5,308 bases of DNA from Clostridia bacterium (GTDB taxonomy: Bacteria; Bacillota; Clostridia; Oscillospirales; Oscillospiraceae): NCBI GenBank assembly GCA_003245395.1, contig QKDF01000013.1:1-5308 (forward strand). The letters run 5' to 3'. Below the pieces are notes generated by a model. That model was given only the letters and a program-made list of their open reading frames with translations. It had not been told where the DNA came from and did not search any database. The translations under genes were made by a program, and so were the position numbers. Below are positions 1 through 5,226 of this stretch, piece by piece. Position 1 is the first letter of the stretch; each line of letters starts with the position of its first letter.

Positions 1-324
1 GATGTACCCGCTTCCAACATGAAAAAGAGCATTGCTCAGATTCTGCTGGATGAGGGCTATATCAAAAACTTCCAGATGATGGAAGGCAACACCCAGGGCG
101 TCATTCACATCACCCTGAAGTACAACGCTGGCAAGGAAAAGGTCATCACTGGCCTGCGCCGCGTCAGCAAGCCCGGCCTGCGCGTCTATGTGGGCGCTGA
201 TGAGCTGCCCCGTGTGCTCCGCGGCCTGGGTATCGCGATCGTTTCCACGTCAAAGGGCGTCATGACCGACAAGAATGCCCGCGAGCAGCATGTCGGCGGC
301 GAAGTCCTGGCGTTTGTCTGGTAA
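1..324 (+). CDS. rpsH: 30S ribosomal protein S8, 3' part (5' end outside window)
   Basis: S8 binds helix 21 of 16S rRNA early in assembly of the 30S platform; in E. coli it is also the translational repressor of the spc operon, through a site upstream of this window. The reading frame is open from base 1: the codons before the first ATG at 19 read DVPASN, the normal S8 sequence leading into MKKSIAQ, so that ATG is internal and the true start lies about 25 codons upstream. The 107 visible residues cover most of the family's roughly 132. The C-terminal S8 signature is clear ([18 protein letters not shown], followed by GGEVLAFVW at the end). The TAA stop merges with the rplF ribosome binding site. 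Identity is secure; only the 5' end is missing. Whether S8 autoregulates this operon cannot be judged from this segment. Confidence 0.97.
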   Translation, partial: DVPASNMKKSIAQILLDEGYIKNFQMMEGNTQGVIHITLKYNAGKEKVITGLRRVSKPGLRVYVGADELPRVLRGLGIAIVSTSKGVMTDKNAREQHVGGEVLAFVW

Positions 325-330
325 GGAGGG
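323..330 (+). promoter_or_regulatory. Ribosome binding site of rplF, fused to rpsH stop
   Basis: AAGGAGGG begins inside the TAA stop codon of rpsH and ends 10 bases before the ATG at 341. A ribosome terminating on rpsH would sit over this site, which favours coupled re-initiation on rplF (inference). Confidence 0.85.
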
Positions 331-340
331 TATCTGAATT

Positions 341-886
341 ATGTCTAGAATCGGCAGAATGCCCATTACCGTCCCCGCCGACGTCACCGTCACCGTGGCT
401 GAAGGTAATGTGGTCACCGTCAAGGGCCCCAAGGGCACGCTGACCCGCGCCCTGCGTCCCGAAATGATCATCAAACAGGACGGCAACACGATCACCGTGG
501 ACCGTCCCTCCGAGGATAAGCTGCACAAGTCTCTCCATGGCCTGACCCGCACCCTGCTGCACAATATGGTAGAGGGTGTGACTCACGAGTTTACCAAGGA
601 ACTCGATGTCAACGGCGTCGGCTATCGTGTTGCCAAGGAGGGCAAGAACCTGGTTATGAACCTGGGCTTCTCTCATCAGGTGATCGTTTCCGAGATTGAG
701 GGCATCGTTATTGATGTCCCCGCTCCCAATAAAATTGTAATCCGCGGATGCGACAAGCAGGCCGTCGGCCAGTTCGCTGCCGAGGTCCGCGAGAAGCGTC
801 CTCCCGAGCCTTATAAGGGCAAGGGCATCAAATATTCCACCGAGGTCATCCGCCGCAAGGTCGGTAAGACCGGCGGTAAGAAGTAA
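341..886 (+). CDS. rplF: 50S ribosomal protein L6
   Basis: L6 is a two-domain protein of the large subunit that binds 23S rRNA near the sarcin-ricin loop and the factor-binding region. The 181-residue product is full length for the family. It opens with [17 protein letters not shown], the usual L6 start. It carries the central [16 protein letters not shown] segment linking the two similar alpha/beta domains, and ends with the L6 signature [11 protein letters not shown] at about residues 155-165, followed by a basic tail. The start at 341 is fixed by the family N-terminus and by AAGGAGGG ten bases upstream. Of 18 lysine codons 15 are AAG, and apart from two AGA codons near the start all arginines are CGC or CGT, consistent with high expression. 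It lies 16 bases after rpsH and 14 before rplR. Nothing in it looks unusual. Confidence 0.98.
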   Translation: MSRIGRMPITVPADVTVTVAEGNVVTVKGPKGTLTRALRPEMIIKQDGNTITVDRPSEDKLHKSLHGLTRTLLHNMVEGVTHEFTKELDVNGVGYRVAKEGKNLVMNLGFSHQVIVSEIEGIVIDVPAPNKIVIRGCDKQAVGQFAAEVREKRPPEPYKGKGIKYSTEVIRRKVGKTGGKK

Positions 887-893
887 GGAGGTG
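884..893 (+). promoter_or_regulatory. Extended Shine-Dalgarno of rplR, fused to rplF stop
   Basis: TAAGGAGGTG combines the rplF stop codon with a ribosome binding site. AAGGAGGTG (885-893) is a nine-base perfect complement to the conserved 3' end of 16S rRNA (CACCUCCUU) and lies 7 bases before the ATG at 901. It is the longest such match I found in the window. Confidence 0.88.
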
Positions 894-900
894 TGCCGTT

Positions 901-1260
901 ATGATTAAAAAACCGAATACCAACGCGCAGCGTTTGAAGCGCCATAAAAGAGTGCGCGCCAAGATTTCCGGCACCCCCGAGATGCCGCGTCTGAATGTGT
1001 TCCGCAGCGAAGCCAACATTTACGCTCAGGTCATCGATGATGTCAGCGGCGTGACTCTGGCTTCCGCCTCCTCCCTGGATTCGTCCATCGAAGGATACGG
1101 CGGCAATGTTGCCGCTGCCGCCGCCGTAGGCAAGCTCATTGCTGAGCGCGCCAAGGCCAAGGGTGTCGAAAATGTGGTTTTCGACCGCGGTGGCTATCTG
1201 TACCATGGCCGTGTTCAGGCACTGGCCGACGGCGCCCGCGAGGGCGGCCTGAAGTTTTGA
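901..1260 (+). CDS. rplR: 50S ribosomal protein L18
   Basis: L18 binds 5S rRNA and, with L5, docks it into the central protuberance of the 50S subunit. The 119-residue product has the family's usual length. It starts with a basic tail ([14 protein letters not shown], about residues 11-24), followed by the core [19 protein letters not shown] at about 29-47, and ends with the conserved [12 protein letters not shown] segment and the terminal GLKF. An alanine-rich stretch (NVAAAAAVG, about residues 69-77) precedes the helix that includes AERAKAKG. The start at 901 follows a near-ideal ribosome binding site and opens with A/T-rich codons (ATG ATT AAA AAA). It is 14 bases after rplF and 20 before rpsE, the longest gap in this window. 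Identification is secure. Confidence 0.98.
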   Translation: MIKKPNTNAQRLKRHKRVRAKISGTPEMPRLNVFRSEANIYAQVIDDVSGVTLASASSLDSSIEGYGGNVAAAAAVGKLIAERAKAKGVENVVFDRGGYLYHGRVQALADGAREGGLKF

Positions 1261-1262
1261 TC

Positions 1263-1270
1263 GGAGGAGG
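1263..1270 (+). promoter_or_regulatory. Ribosome binding site of rpsE
   Basis: GGAGGAGG lies 10 bases before the ATG at 1281, with an A/T-rich spacer (TTAAACAACA). Unlike most junctions upstream and downstream, the preceding stop is TGA and is not merged with the site. Confidence 0.8.
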
Positions 1271-1280
1271 TTAAACAACA

Positions 1281-1781
1281 ATGGCAAGATTTGAAAGAGA
1301 GCCCAGTGAGTACACTGAAAAGGTTGTTGCCCTCAACCGTGTTTCCAAGACCGTCAAGGGCGGCCGCGTGATGAAGTTCTCCGCGCTCGTCGTGGTGGGC
1401 GATCAGAAGGGCAAAGTCGGCTATGGTTTGGGCAAGGCCGCCGAAGTTCCCGAGGCCATCCGCAAGGGCCTGGAAGCTGCCAAGAAGAACATGATTACCG
1501 TGACGCTGTCCGGCACCAGCATCCCTCACGAGGTGATCGGTGAAGCCGGCGCCGGCCGCGTGCTGATGAAGCCCGCTGCTCCCGGTACCGGCGTGATCGC
1601 CGGCGGCGCTGTGCGTGCCGTCGTCGAAGCTGCCGGAATCAAAGACATTCGTACCAAGTGCCTGCGCTCCAACAATGCCAATAATGTGGTTGCTGCTGCT
1701 TTCGAAGGCCTCAAGTCCATGCGCGGCCCTGAGGAAGTTGCTCGTACCCGCGGCAAGAGCGTCAGCGAGATCATTGGTTAA
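1281..1781 (+). CDS. rpsE: 30S ribosomal protein S5
   Basis: S5 sits on the back of the 30S subunit, contacts helix 34 and S4, and helps set decoding accuracy and mRNA unwinding at the entry tunnel. The product is 166 residues, normal for S5. The N-terminal double-stranded-RNA-binding-like domain carries the S5 signature from about residue 27 ([18 protein letters not shown]) through [17 protein letters not shown]. The C-terminal domain has the glycine-rich [19 protein letters not shown] and then GIKDI and SNNANNVV. The loop [10 protein letters not shown] at 20-29 matches the wild-type E. coli loop in which spectinomycin-resistance changes map, so no S5-based resistance is apparent. Start 1281 agrees with the family N-terminus (MARFERE) and the upstream GGAGGAGG. 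The gap to rpmD is 13 bases. Confidence 0.98.
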   Translation: MARFEREPSEYTEKVVALNRVSKTVKGGRVMKFSALVVVGDQKGKVGYGLGKAAEVPEAIRKGLEAAKKNMITVTLSGTSIPHEVIGEAGAGRVLMKPAAPGTGVIAGGAVRAVVEAAGIKDIRTKCLRSNNANNVVAAAFEGLKSMRGPEEVARTRGKSVSEIIG

Positions 1782-1788
1782 GGAGGAG
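1780..1788 (+). promoter_or_regulatory. Ribosome binding site deciding the rpmD start
   Basis: AAGGAGGAG starts within the rpsE stop codon (TAA, 1779-1781) and ends 6 bases before the ATG at 1795. The rpmD frame is open further upstream inside rpsE, so this site, together with the family length of about 60 residues, fixes the start at 1795. Confidence 0.85.
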
Positions 1789-1794
1789 CTTAAA

Positions 1795-1977
1795 ATGGCA
1801 AACTTAAACATTAAGCTCATCAAGAGCCTGAGCGGCAGACTGGAAAAGCAGGTTGCCACTGCCAATTCTCTGGGCCTGCGGAAAATCGGTGACATCACCG
1901 TGCAGCCCGACAACGACCAGACCCGCGGAAAGATCGCTAAGATCGGCTATCTGCTGCAGGTCACCGAAGTGAAGTAA
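1795..1977 (+). CDS. rpmD: 50S ribosomal protein L30
   Basis: L30 is a small 23S rRNA-binding protein of the large subunit. The product from 1795 is 60 residues: [15 protein letters not shown], then the helix ending in SLGLRKIGD, and a C-terminal strand [16 protein letters not shown]. This matches the compact bacterial L30 fold and length. The same frame is open back to an ATG at 1615, but that extension lies out of frame within rpsE, reads as low-complexity shadow sequence, and has no L30 resemblance; the ATG at 1795 has the ribosome binding site and the family N-terminus. It sits between rpsE and rplO, where rpmD is found in most spc operons; its presence argues against lineages that have lost L30. 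Gaps are 13 bases before and 14 after. Confidence 0.96.
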   Translation: MANLNIKLIKSLSGRLEKQVATANSLGLRKIGDITVQPDNDQTRGKIAKIGYLLQVTEVK

Positions 1978-1982
1978 GGAGG
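1976..1982 (+). promoter_or_regulatory. Ribosome binding site of rplO, fused to rpmD stop
   Basis: AAGGAGG overlaps the TAA stop of rpmD (1975-1977) and ends 9 bases before the rplO ATG at 1992. It is the fourth TAAGGAGG junction in this operon segment. Confidence 0.85.
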
Positions 1983-1991
1983 CACGCAACC

Positions 1992-2432
1992 ATGAAATTG
2001 AACGAACTGTCTCCCGCAGCTGGTTCCGTCCGCGACCCTTACCGCAAGGGACGCGGTGCCGGCAGCGGTAATGGCAAAACCGGCGGCCGTGGACACAAGG
2101 GCCAGAAGGCCCGTTCCGGCGGTAAGATCCGGATCGGTTTCGAAGGCGGTCAGATGCCTCTGACTCGCCGTATTCCTAAGCGCGGCTTCAATAATATCTT
2201 TGCAAAATCTCTGGAGACCATTAACCTTAGCGCACTCAACGTATTTGAGGACGGCGAGACCGTTACGGCCCAGACGCTGCTGGACAAGGGCATCCTGTCC
2301 AAGTGTGTCTATGGCTATAAGGTGCTGGGCAACGGCAAGGTTACCAAAAAGTTGACGGTGCAGGCCTCTGCTTTCTCCGCTTCTGCCAAGGAGGCAATCG
2401 AGGCAGCTGGCGGAAAGGCCGAGGTGAAGTAA
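1992..2432 (+). CDS. rplO: 50S ribosomal protein L15
   Basis: L15 is a 23S rRNA-binding assembly protein of the large subunit with a long basic glycine-rich N-terminal extension that threads into rRNA. The product is 146 residues, the usual length. The first 70 residues show this extension: [12 protein letters not shown], then [25 protein letters not shown], and [17 protein letters not shown]. The C-terminal globular domain carries the L15 signature, a [15 protein letters not shown] strand followed by [17 protein letters not shown]. The last sense codons (GAG GTG AAG) double as the ribosome binding site of secY, and the TAA stop is one base from the secY start, so rplO and secY are probably translationally coupled. 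Identification is secure. Confidence 0.98.
   Translation: MKLNELSPAAGSVRDPYRKGRGAGSGNGKTGGRGHKGQKARSGGKIRIGFEGGQMPLTRRIPKRGFNNIFAKSLETINLSALNVFEDGETVTAQTLLDKGILSKCVYGYKVLGNGKVTKKLTVQASAFSASAKEAIEAAGGKAEVK
2421..2427 (+). promoter_or_regulatory. Ribosome binding site of secY inside the rplO C-terminus
   Basis: GAGGTGA matches the 16S 3' end (UCACCUC) and lies 6 bases before the GTG at 2434. It is encoded by the final E-V-K codons of rplO. It decides the GTG start and means secY initiation takes place where rplO-translating ribosomes terminate. Confidence 0.8.
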
Positions 2433-2433
2433 C

Positions 2434-3810
2434 GTGATCCAGACGGTTCGCAAGGCATGGGGAATTCCCGAGCTGCGTAGAAAGATCATCTTCACTCTCC
2501 TGATTCTTCTGATTTATCGCATCGGTAACGCCATTACGGTTCCTTACGTGAACACGACTCTGCTGGCCAGTTATCTCAACAGCCAGAGTACGACGATCCT
2601 GGGACTGTTTGACGTGATGTCCGGCGGTGCATTTGCGCAGGCCACGGTCTTCGCTCTGAGCATCCAGCCCTATATCAACGCCCAGATCATCATCCAGCTG
2701 CTGACAGTGGCGGTTCCTTATCTGGAGCGCTTGCAGAAGGACGGCGGCGAGGAAGGCCGCAAGAAGATTCAGTCCATCACCCGTTATTCCACAGTGGCAA
2801 TCGCGCTGCTGCAGGCCTTTGGCTACTACATGATCATGAAGCGCTATGGCTTGCTGGCGGTTGACGATCCTACGATTTGGACTGCACTGGTCATCATCGT
2901 GTCGTTCATGGCTGGCTCCTCCTTCGTGATGTGGATGGGCGAGCAGGTAACCGAGTTTGGCGTGGGTAATGGTATTTCCATCATCCTGTTCGCCGGTATC
3001 CTCTCCCGTGTACCCACCATGATCTCCGGGTTGATCACAGGAGTGCACACATGGTCGGGTGTCAAAAACGGCACCATTTCTCTTGACTCTCTGACTTCTG
3101 CGGGATATACTCAGACAGCAGCGCAAAACGTCCTGGATAAGGCTGTTGCGCCATGGGGTGTGGCGTTCATCATCATCGGTATTCTGGCACTGATCGTATT
3201 CATTGTGTTCATCAACGACGCCGAGCGCCGTCTGCCTGTGCAGTACGCCAAGCGTCAGGTGGGCCGCAAGATGTACGGCGGACAGAGCACGCATCTGCCT
3301 ATGAAGGTGAATATGTCCGGCGTTCTGCCGATCATTTTCGCGCAGTCCATCGCATCTTTGCCTGCAACCGTCATGGCATTTACCGGTGTGGGAGAGAAAG
3401 GTACGTTCAGCTATGCGCTGGCGAACTTCCTCGATACAAAATCGCTGTTGTATATGGTCGTCTACTTCATCCTGATCATCGGCTTCAGCTATTTCTACTC
3501 CACCATTCAGTTTAATCCTGTGGAAATCGCCAATAACCTGAAGAAGCAGGGCGGTTTCATTCCTGGCTTCCGTCCCGGTAAGCCTACCGTGGACTTTATT
3601 AGAAAGGTTCTCAATAAAGTCACTCTGTTCGGTGCCATTTATCTGGGCATCGTAGCCATGTGCCCGCTGGTTGCCGGCAAGGTCGTCAGCAATTACCATC
3701 TGTCCATCGGCGGCACGTCCGTTATCATCATCGTGGGCGTCGCGCTGGAAACGGTGAAGGCGCTGGAATCCCAGATGCTGATGCGTCAGTATAAGGGCTT
3801 CCTGGAATAA
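2434..3810 (+). CDS. secY: Protein translocase channel subunit SecY
   Basis: SecY forms the membrane pore of the SecYEG translocon, through which SecA or the ribosome drives unfolded proteins. The 458-residue product begins with GTG (read as fMet). Hydrophobic segments fit the ten-helix SecY plan: about 17-37, 69-95 (preceded by the plug region ILGLFDVMSGGAF at 55-67), 118-136, 148-168, 177-198, 241-260, 293-314, 336-356, 395-414 and 425-444. Family landmarks are GEQVTEFGVGNGISI (169-183), the cytosolic loop PVQYAKRQVGRKMYGG (268-283) and the SecA/ribosome-binding loop with NPVEIANNLKKQGGFIPGFRPG, whose R380 corresponds to the conserved arginine of that loop. It ends with the typical MRQYKGFLE. 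It is longer than the E. coli (443) and B. subtilis (431) proteins, mostly through an enlarged extracellular loop at about 199-240. GTG is supported by GAGGTGA upstream. Confidence 0.98.
   Translation: MIQTVRKAWGIPELRRKIIFTLLILLIYRIGNAITVPYVNTTLLASYLNSQSTTILGLFDVMSGGAFAQATVFALSIQPYINAQIIIQLLTVAVPYLERLQKDGGEEGRKKIQSITRYSTVAIALLQAFGYYMIMKRYGLLAVDDPTIWTALVIIVSFMAGSSFVMWMGEQVTEFGVGNGISIILFAGILSRVPTMISGLITGVHTWSGVKNGTISLDSLTSAGYTQTAAQNVLDKAVAPWGVAFIIIGILALIVFIVFINDAERRLPVQYAKRQVGRKMYGGQSTHLPMKVNMSGVLPIIFAQSIASLPATVMAFTGVGEKGTFSYALANFLDTKSLLYMVVYFILIIGFSYFYSTIQFNPVEIANNLKKQGGFIPGFRPGKPTVDFIRKVLNKVTLFGAIYLGIVAMCPLVAGKVVSNYHLSIGGTSVIIIVGVALETVKALESQMLMRQYKGFLE
3083..3111 (+). promoter_or_regulatory. 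Possible internal sigma-A-type promoter within secY
   Basis: TTGACT (3083-3088) and TATACT (3106-3111) are each one mismatch from the -35 and -10 consensus and are separated by the optimal 17 bases. The motif lies in the part of secY that codes for the variable extracellular loop. If active, transcription would start near 3118 and give a message for adk, map and the downstream KOW and probable infA genes. There is no TG of an extended -10. A 10-of-12 match can arise by chance in a window this size, so this is a candidate only. Confidence 0.3.
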
Positions 3811-3816
3811 GAGAGG
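3811..3816 (+). promoter_or_regulatory. Ribosome binding site of adk, weaker than upstream sites
   Basis: GAGAGG directly follows the secY stop and ends 8 bases before the ATG at 3825. It pairs less well with the 16S tail than the AAGGAGG sites before the ribosomal protein genes. Confidence 0.6.
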
Positions 3817-3824
3817 CGGCTGAA

Positions 3825-4457
3825 ATGAATTTAATCCTGTTGGGCGCTCCGGGCGCCGGCAAGGGTACACAGGCAGAAATCCTGTGCAGGGAAATGAAGA
3901 TTCCCACAATCTCCACCGGCAATATCCTCCGTTCCGCCGTTAAAAACGGCACACCCACCGGCTTGAAGGCCAAAGCTTTCATGGACGCGGGCAAGCTGGT
4001 TCCCGATGAGGTCATCATCGGCATCATCAGTGAGCGGCTGGCTGAGGACGATTGCAAAAATGGCTATATCCTGGACGGGGTGCCCCGCACCATTGCGCAG
4101 GCAGAGGCCATGGAGAAAGCGGGTATTGTCTTTGACGATGTGGTCTCGATCGAAATCTCGGACGAGGCTATTATGGATCGCATGAGCGGCCGCCGCGTGT
4201 GCGAATCCTGTGGCGCCAGCTACCATCTGGTGGCAGTACCTCCCAAAACACCCGGAATCTGCGACCACTGCGGCGGCAAGCTGGTGCAGCGTCATGATGA
4301 TGAACCCGAGACGGTAAAAGCCCGGCTTGAGGTCTATCATAAAGAGACGGAACCGCTCAAGGACTTTTATCGGGTCCGCGGCATCCTGAAGTCTGTGGAA
4401 AATCAGCCCACTGTGACTGAGACTTCCCAGGCAATTCTCCACGCGTTGGGGAGATGA
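3825..4457 (+). CDS. adk: Adenylate kinase (zinc-LID type)
   Basis: Cytosolic enzyme that interconverts ATP + AMP and 2 ADP, supplying ADP and keeping adenine nucleotides in balance. The 210-residue product is the long bacterial form. The P-loop GAPGAGKGTQ is at 7-16 with K13; R36, R88, R123, R156 and R167 fall at the E. coli positions for the nucleotide-binding arginines. D84 is present in LDGVPR. The LID (about 122-159) has four cysteines, C126-x2-C129 and C146-x2-C149, a structural zinc site common in Gram-positive bacteria and absent from E. coli. Two residues are unusual: N33 in STGN, where aspartate is usual, and V86 in DGVPR, where phenylalanine or tyrosine is usual. With the other catalytic residues intact the enzyme is probably active. 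The secY-adk-map order is classical for Firmicutes. Start 3825 gives the family N-terminus MNLILLGAPG. Confidence 0.98.
   Translation: MNLILLGAPGAGKGTQAEILCREMKIPTISTGNILRSAVKNGTPTGLKAKAFMDAGKLVPDEVIIGIISERLAEDDCKNGYILDGVPRTIAQAEAMEKAGIVFDDVVSIEISDEAIMDRMSGRRVCESCGASYHLVAVPPKTPGICDHCGGKLVQRHDDEPETVKARLEVYHKETEPLKDFYRVRGILKSVENQPTVTETSQAILHALGR
4448..4453 (+). promoter_or_regulatory. Ribosome binding site deciding the map start
   Basis: GGGGAG lies in the last codons of adk. It abuts the ATG at 4454 with no spacing, but sits 9 bases before the in-frame ATG at 4463, a workable distance. This favours 4463 as the map start. Confidence 0.55.
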
Positions 4458-4462
4458 GAGGC

Positions 4463-5215
4463 ATGATTACTCTCAAATCCTCCCATGAGATCGAACTGAT
4501 GCGCCGTGCCGGAAAAATTACCGCGGCTGCCCGTGCTTTGGCAGGGGAAATGGTAAGACCCGGCGTAACAACCCAAGAGATCGACAGCGAAGTGGAGCGG
4601 TTCATCCGCAAAGAGGGTGCGGTTCCTTCATTCCTTCATTACCAGGGATATCCGGCATCCGCCTGTATCAGCGTCAACGACGAAGTGATTCACGGCATTC
4701 CGGGCAAACGGGTGCTGAAAGAAGGCGACATCGTCAGCGTGGACGTGGGTGCGTACATCGGCGGCTTTCACGGCGACTGCGCGGCCACATTTGCCTGCGG
4801 TGCCATCTCTCCCGAAGCGCAGAACCTGATCGATGTGACCAGGCAGAGCTTCTTCGAGGGCATCCAATATGCAAAGGAAGGCAAGCGGCTCTTTGACATC
4901 TCGGCGGCCATTCAGACCTATGTGGAAAGCCACGGCTATTCCATTGTCCGAGAGTACGTGGGCCACGGTGTGGGCGCACAAATGCACGAGGCACCGGAGA
5001 TTCCCAATTACGGCCATCCGGGCCGTGGGGCCAGGCTCCTGCGGGGAATGACCCTTGCAATCGAACCCATGGTGAACGCGGGGGGCGCGGATAGCTATCA
5101 GATGTCCGACGGCTGGACCGTCCGCACGGCGGACGGGAAAAACGCCGCTCACTATGAGAACACGATCCTGATTACCGACGGTGAGCCTGAAATTCTCACG
5201 GCTCCGGCGATTTAA
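4463..5215 (+). CDS. map: Type I methionine aminopeptidase
   Basis: Removes the initiator methionine from nascent proteins whose second residue is small, acting at the ribosome after deformylation. From 4463 the product is 250 residues, the length of the compact type Ia enzyme, without the extra N-terminal zinc-finger domain seen in some relatives. The five metal ligands of the pita-bread fold are visible: D94 (VSVDVG), D105 (HGDCAATF), H168 (GHGVG), E201 (AIEPMV) and E232 (AHYENT); H77 (VIHGIP) and H175 are the conserved active-site histidines. An in-frame ATG at 4454 overlaps the adk stop (ATGA) and would add MRG; I prefer 4463 for its MITLKS start and spacing to GGGGAG, but 4454 is possible. 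Of eight lysine codons six are AAA, and eight of 14 arginine codons are CGG, CGA, AGA or AGG, unlike the ribosomal protein genes upstream. Confidence 0.96.
   Translation: MITLKSSHEIELMRRAGKITAAARALAGEMVRPGVTTQEIDSEVERFIRKEGAVPSFLHYQGYPASACISVNDEVIHGIPGKRVLKEGDIVSVDVGAYIGGFHGDCAATFACGAISPEAQNLIDVTRQSFFEGIQYAKEGKRLFDISAAIQTYVESHGYSIVREYVGHGVGAQMHEAPEIPNYGHPGRGARLLRGMTLAIEPMVNAGGADSYQMSDGWTVRTADGKNAAHYENTILITDGEPEILTAPAI
4623..4638 (+). repeat. Tandem 8-base direct repeat within map
   Basis: TTCCTTCA occurs twice in a row and is followed by a third partial copy (TT). It encodes the V-P-S-F-L-H stretch (residues 54-59) of methionine aminopeptidase. The unit is not a multiple of three, so a gain or loss of one copy would shift the frame. 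It is probably a chance product of conserved residues and codon choice. Confidence 0.6.
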
Positions 5216-5226
5216 ATGGAACGCGT

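Noticed and set aside
19..21. ATG at 19 as the start of rpsH
   Set aside because: The six codons before it read DVPASN, conserved S8 sequence, so the gene continues off the left edge.
1291..1316. TTGAAA / TACACT promoter-like pair at the start of rpsE
   Set aside because: The spacer is only 14 bases, too short for a sigma-A promoter.
1545..1556. 12-base perfect palindrome GCCGGCGCCGGC in rpsE
   Set aside because: It encodes the conserved A-G-A-G of the S5 motif GEAGAGRVL using preferred GCC and GGC codons. There is no T-run after it and it is mid-gene, so it is not a terminator.
1615..1794. Upstream extension of the rpmD frame inside rpsE
   Set aside because: It would give a 120-residue protein whose first half is out-of-frame rpsE; L30 is about 60 residues and the ATG at 1795 has its own ribosome binding site.
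3153..3515. Second + strand frame of 120 codons within secY
   Set aside because: Out of frame with a conserved secY region; the translation is rich in H, R and C with no family resemblance and no ribosome binding site.
3671..3699. Second promoter-like pair near the 3' end of secY (TTGCCG, 17 bases, TACCAT)
   Set aside because: Only 4 of 6 matches in each hexamer; this level is expected repeatedly by chance.
2341..3909. Very long minus-strand open frame (over 500 codons) opposite secY
   Set aside because: It lies opposite an unmistakable secY gene. Its translation is rich in H, D, Q and R with no recognisable domain, and similar antisense frames lie opposite most genes here, as expected when sense codons are G/C-biased at the third position.
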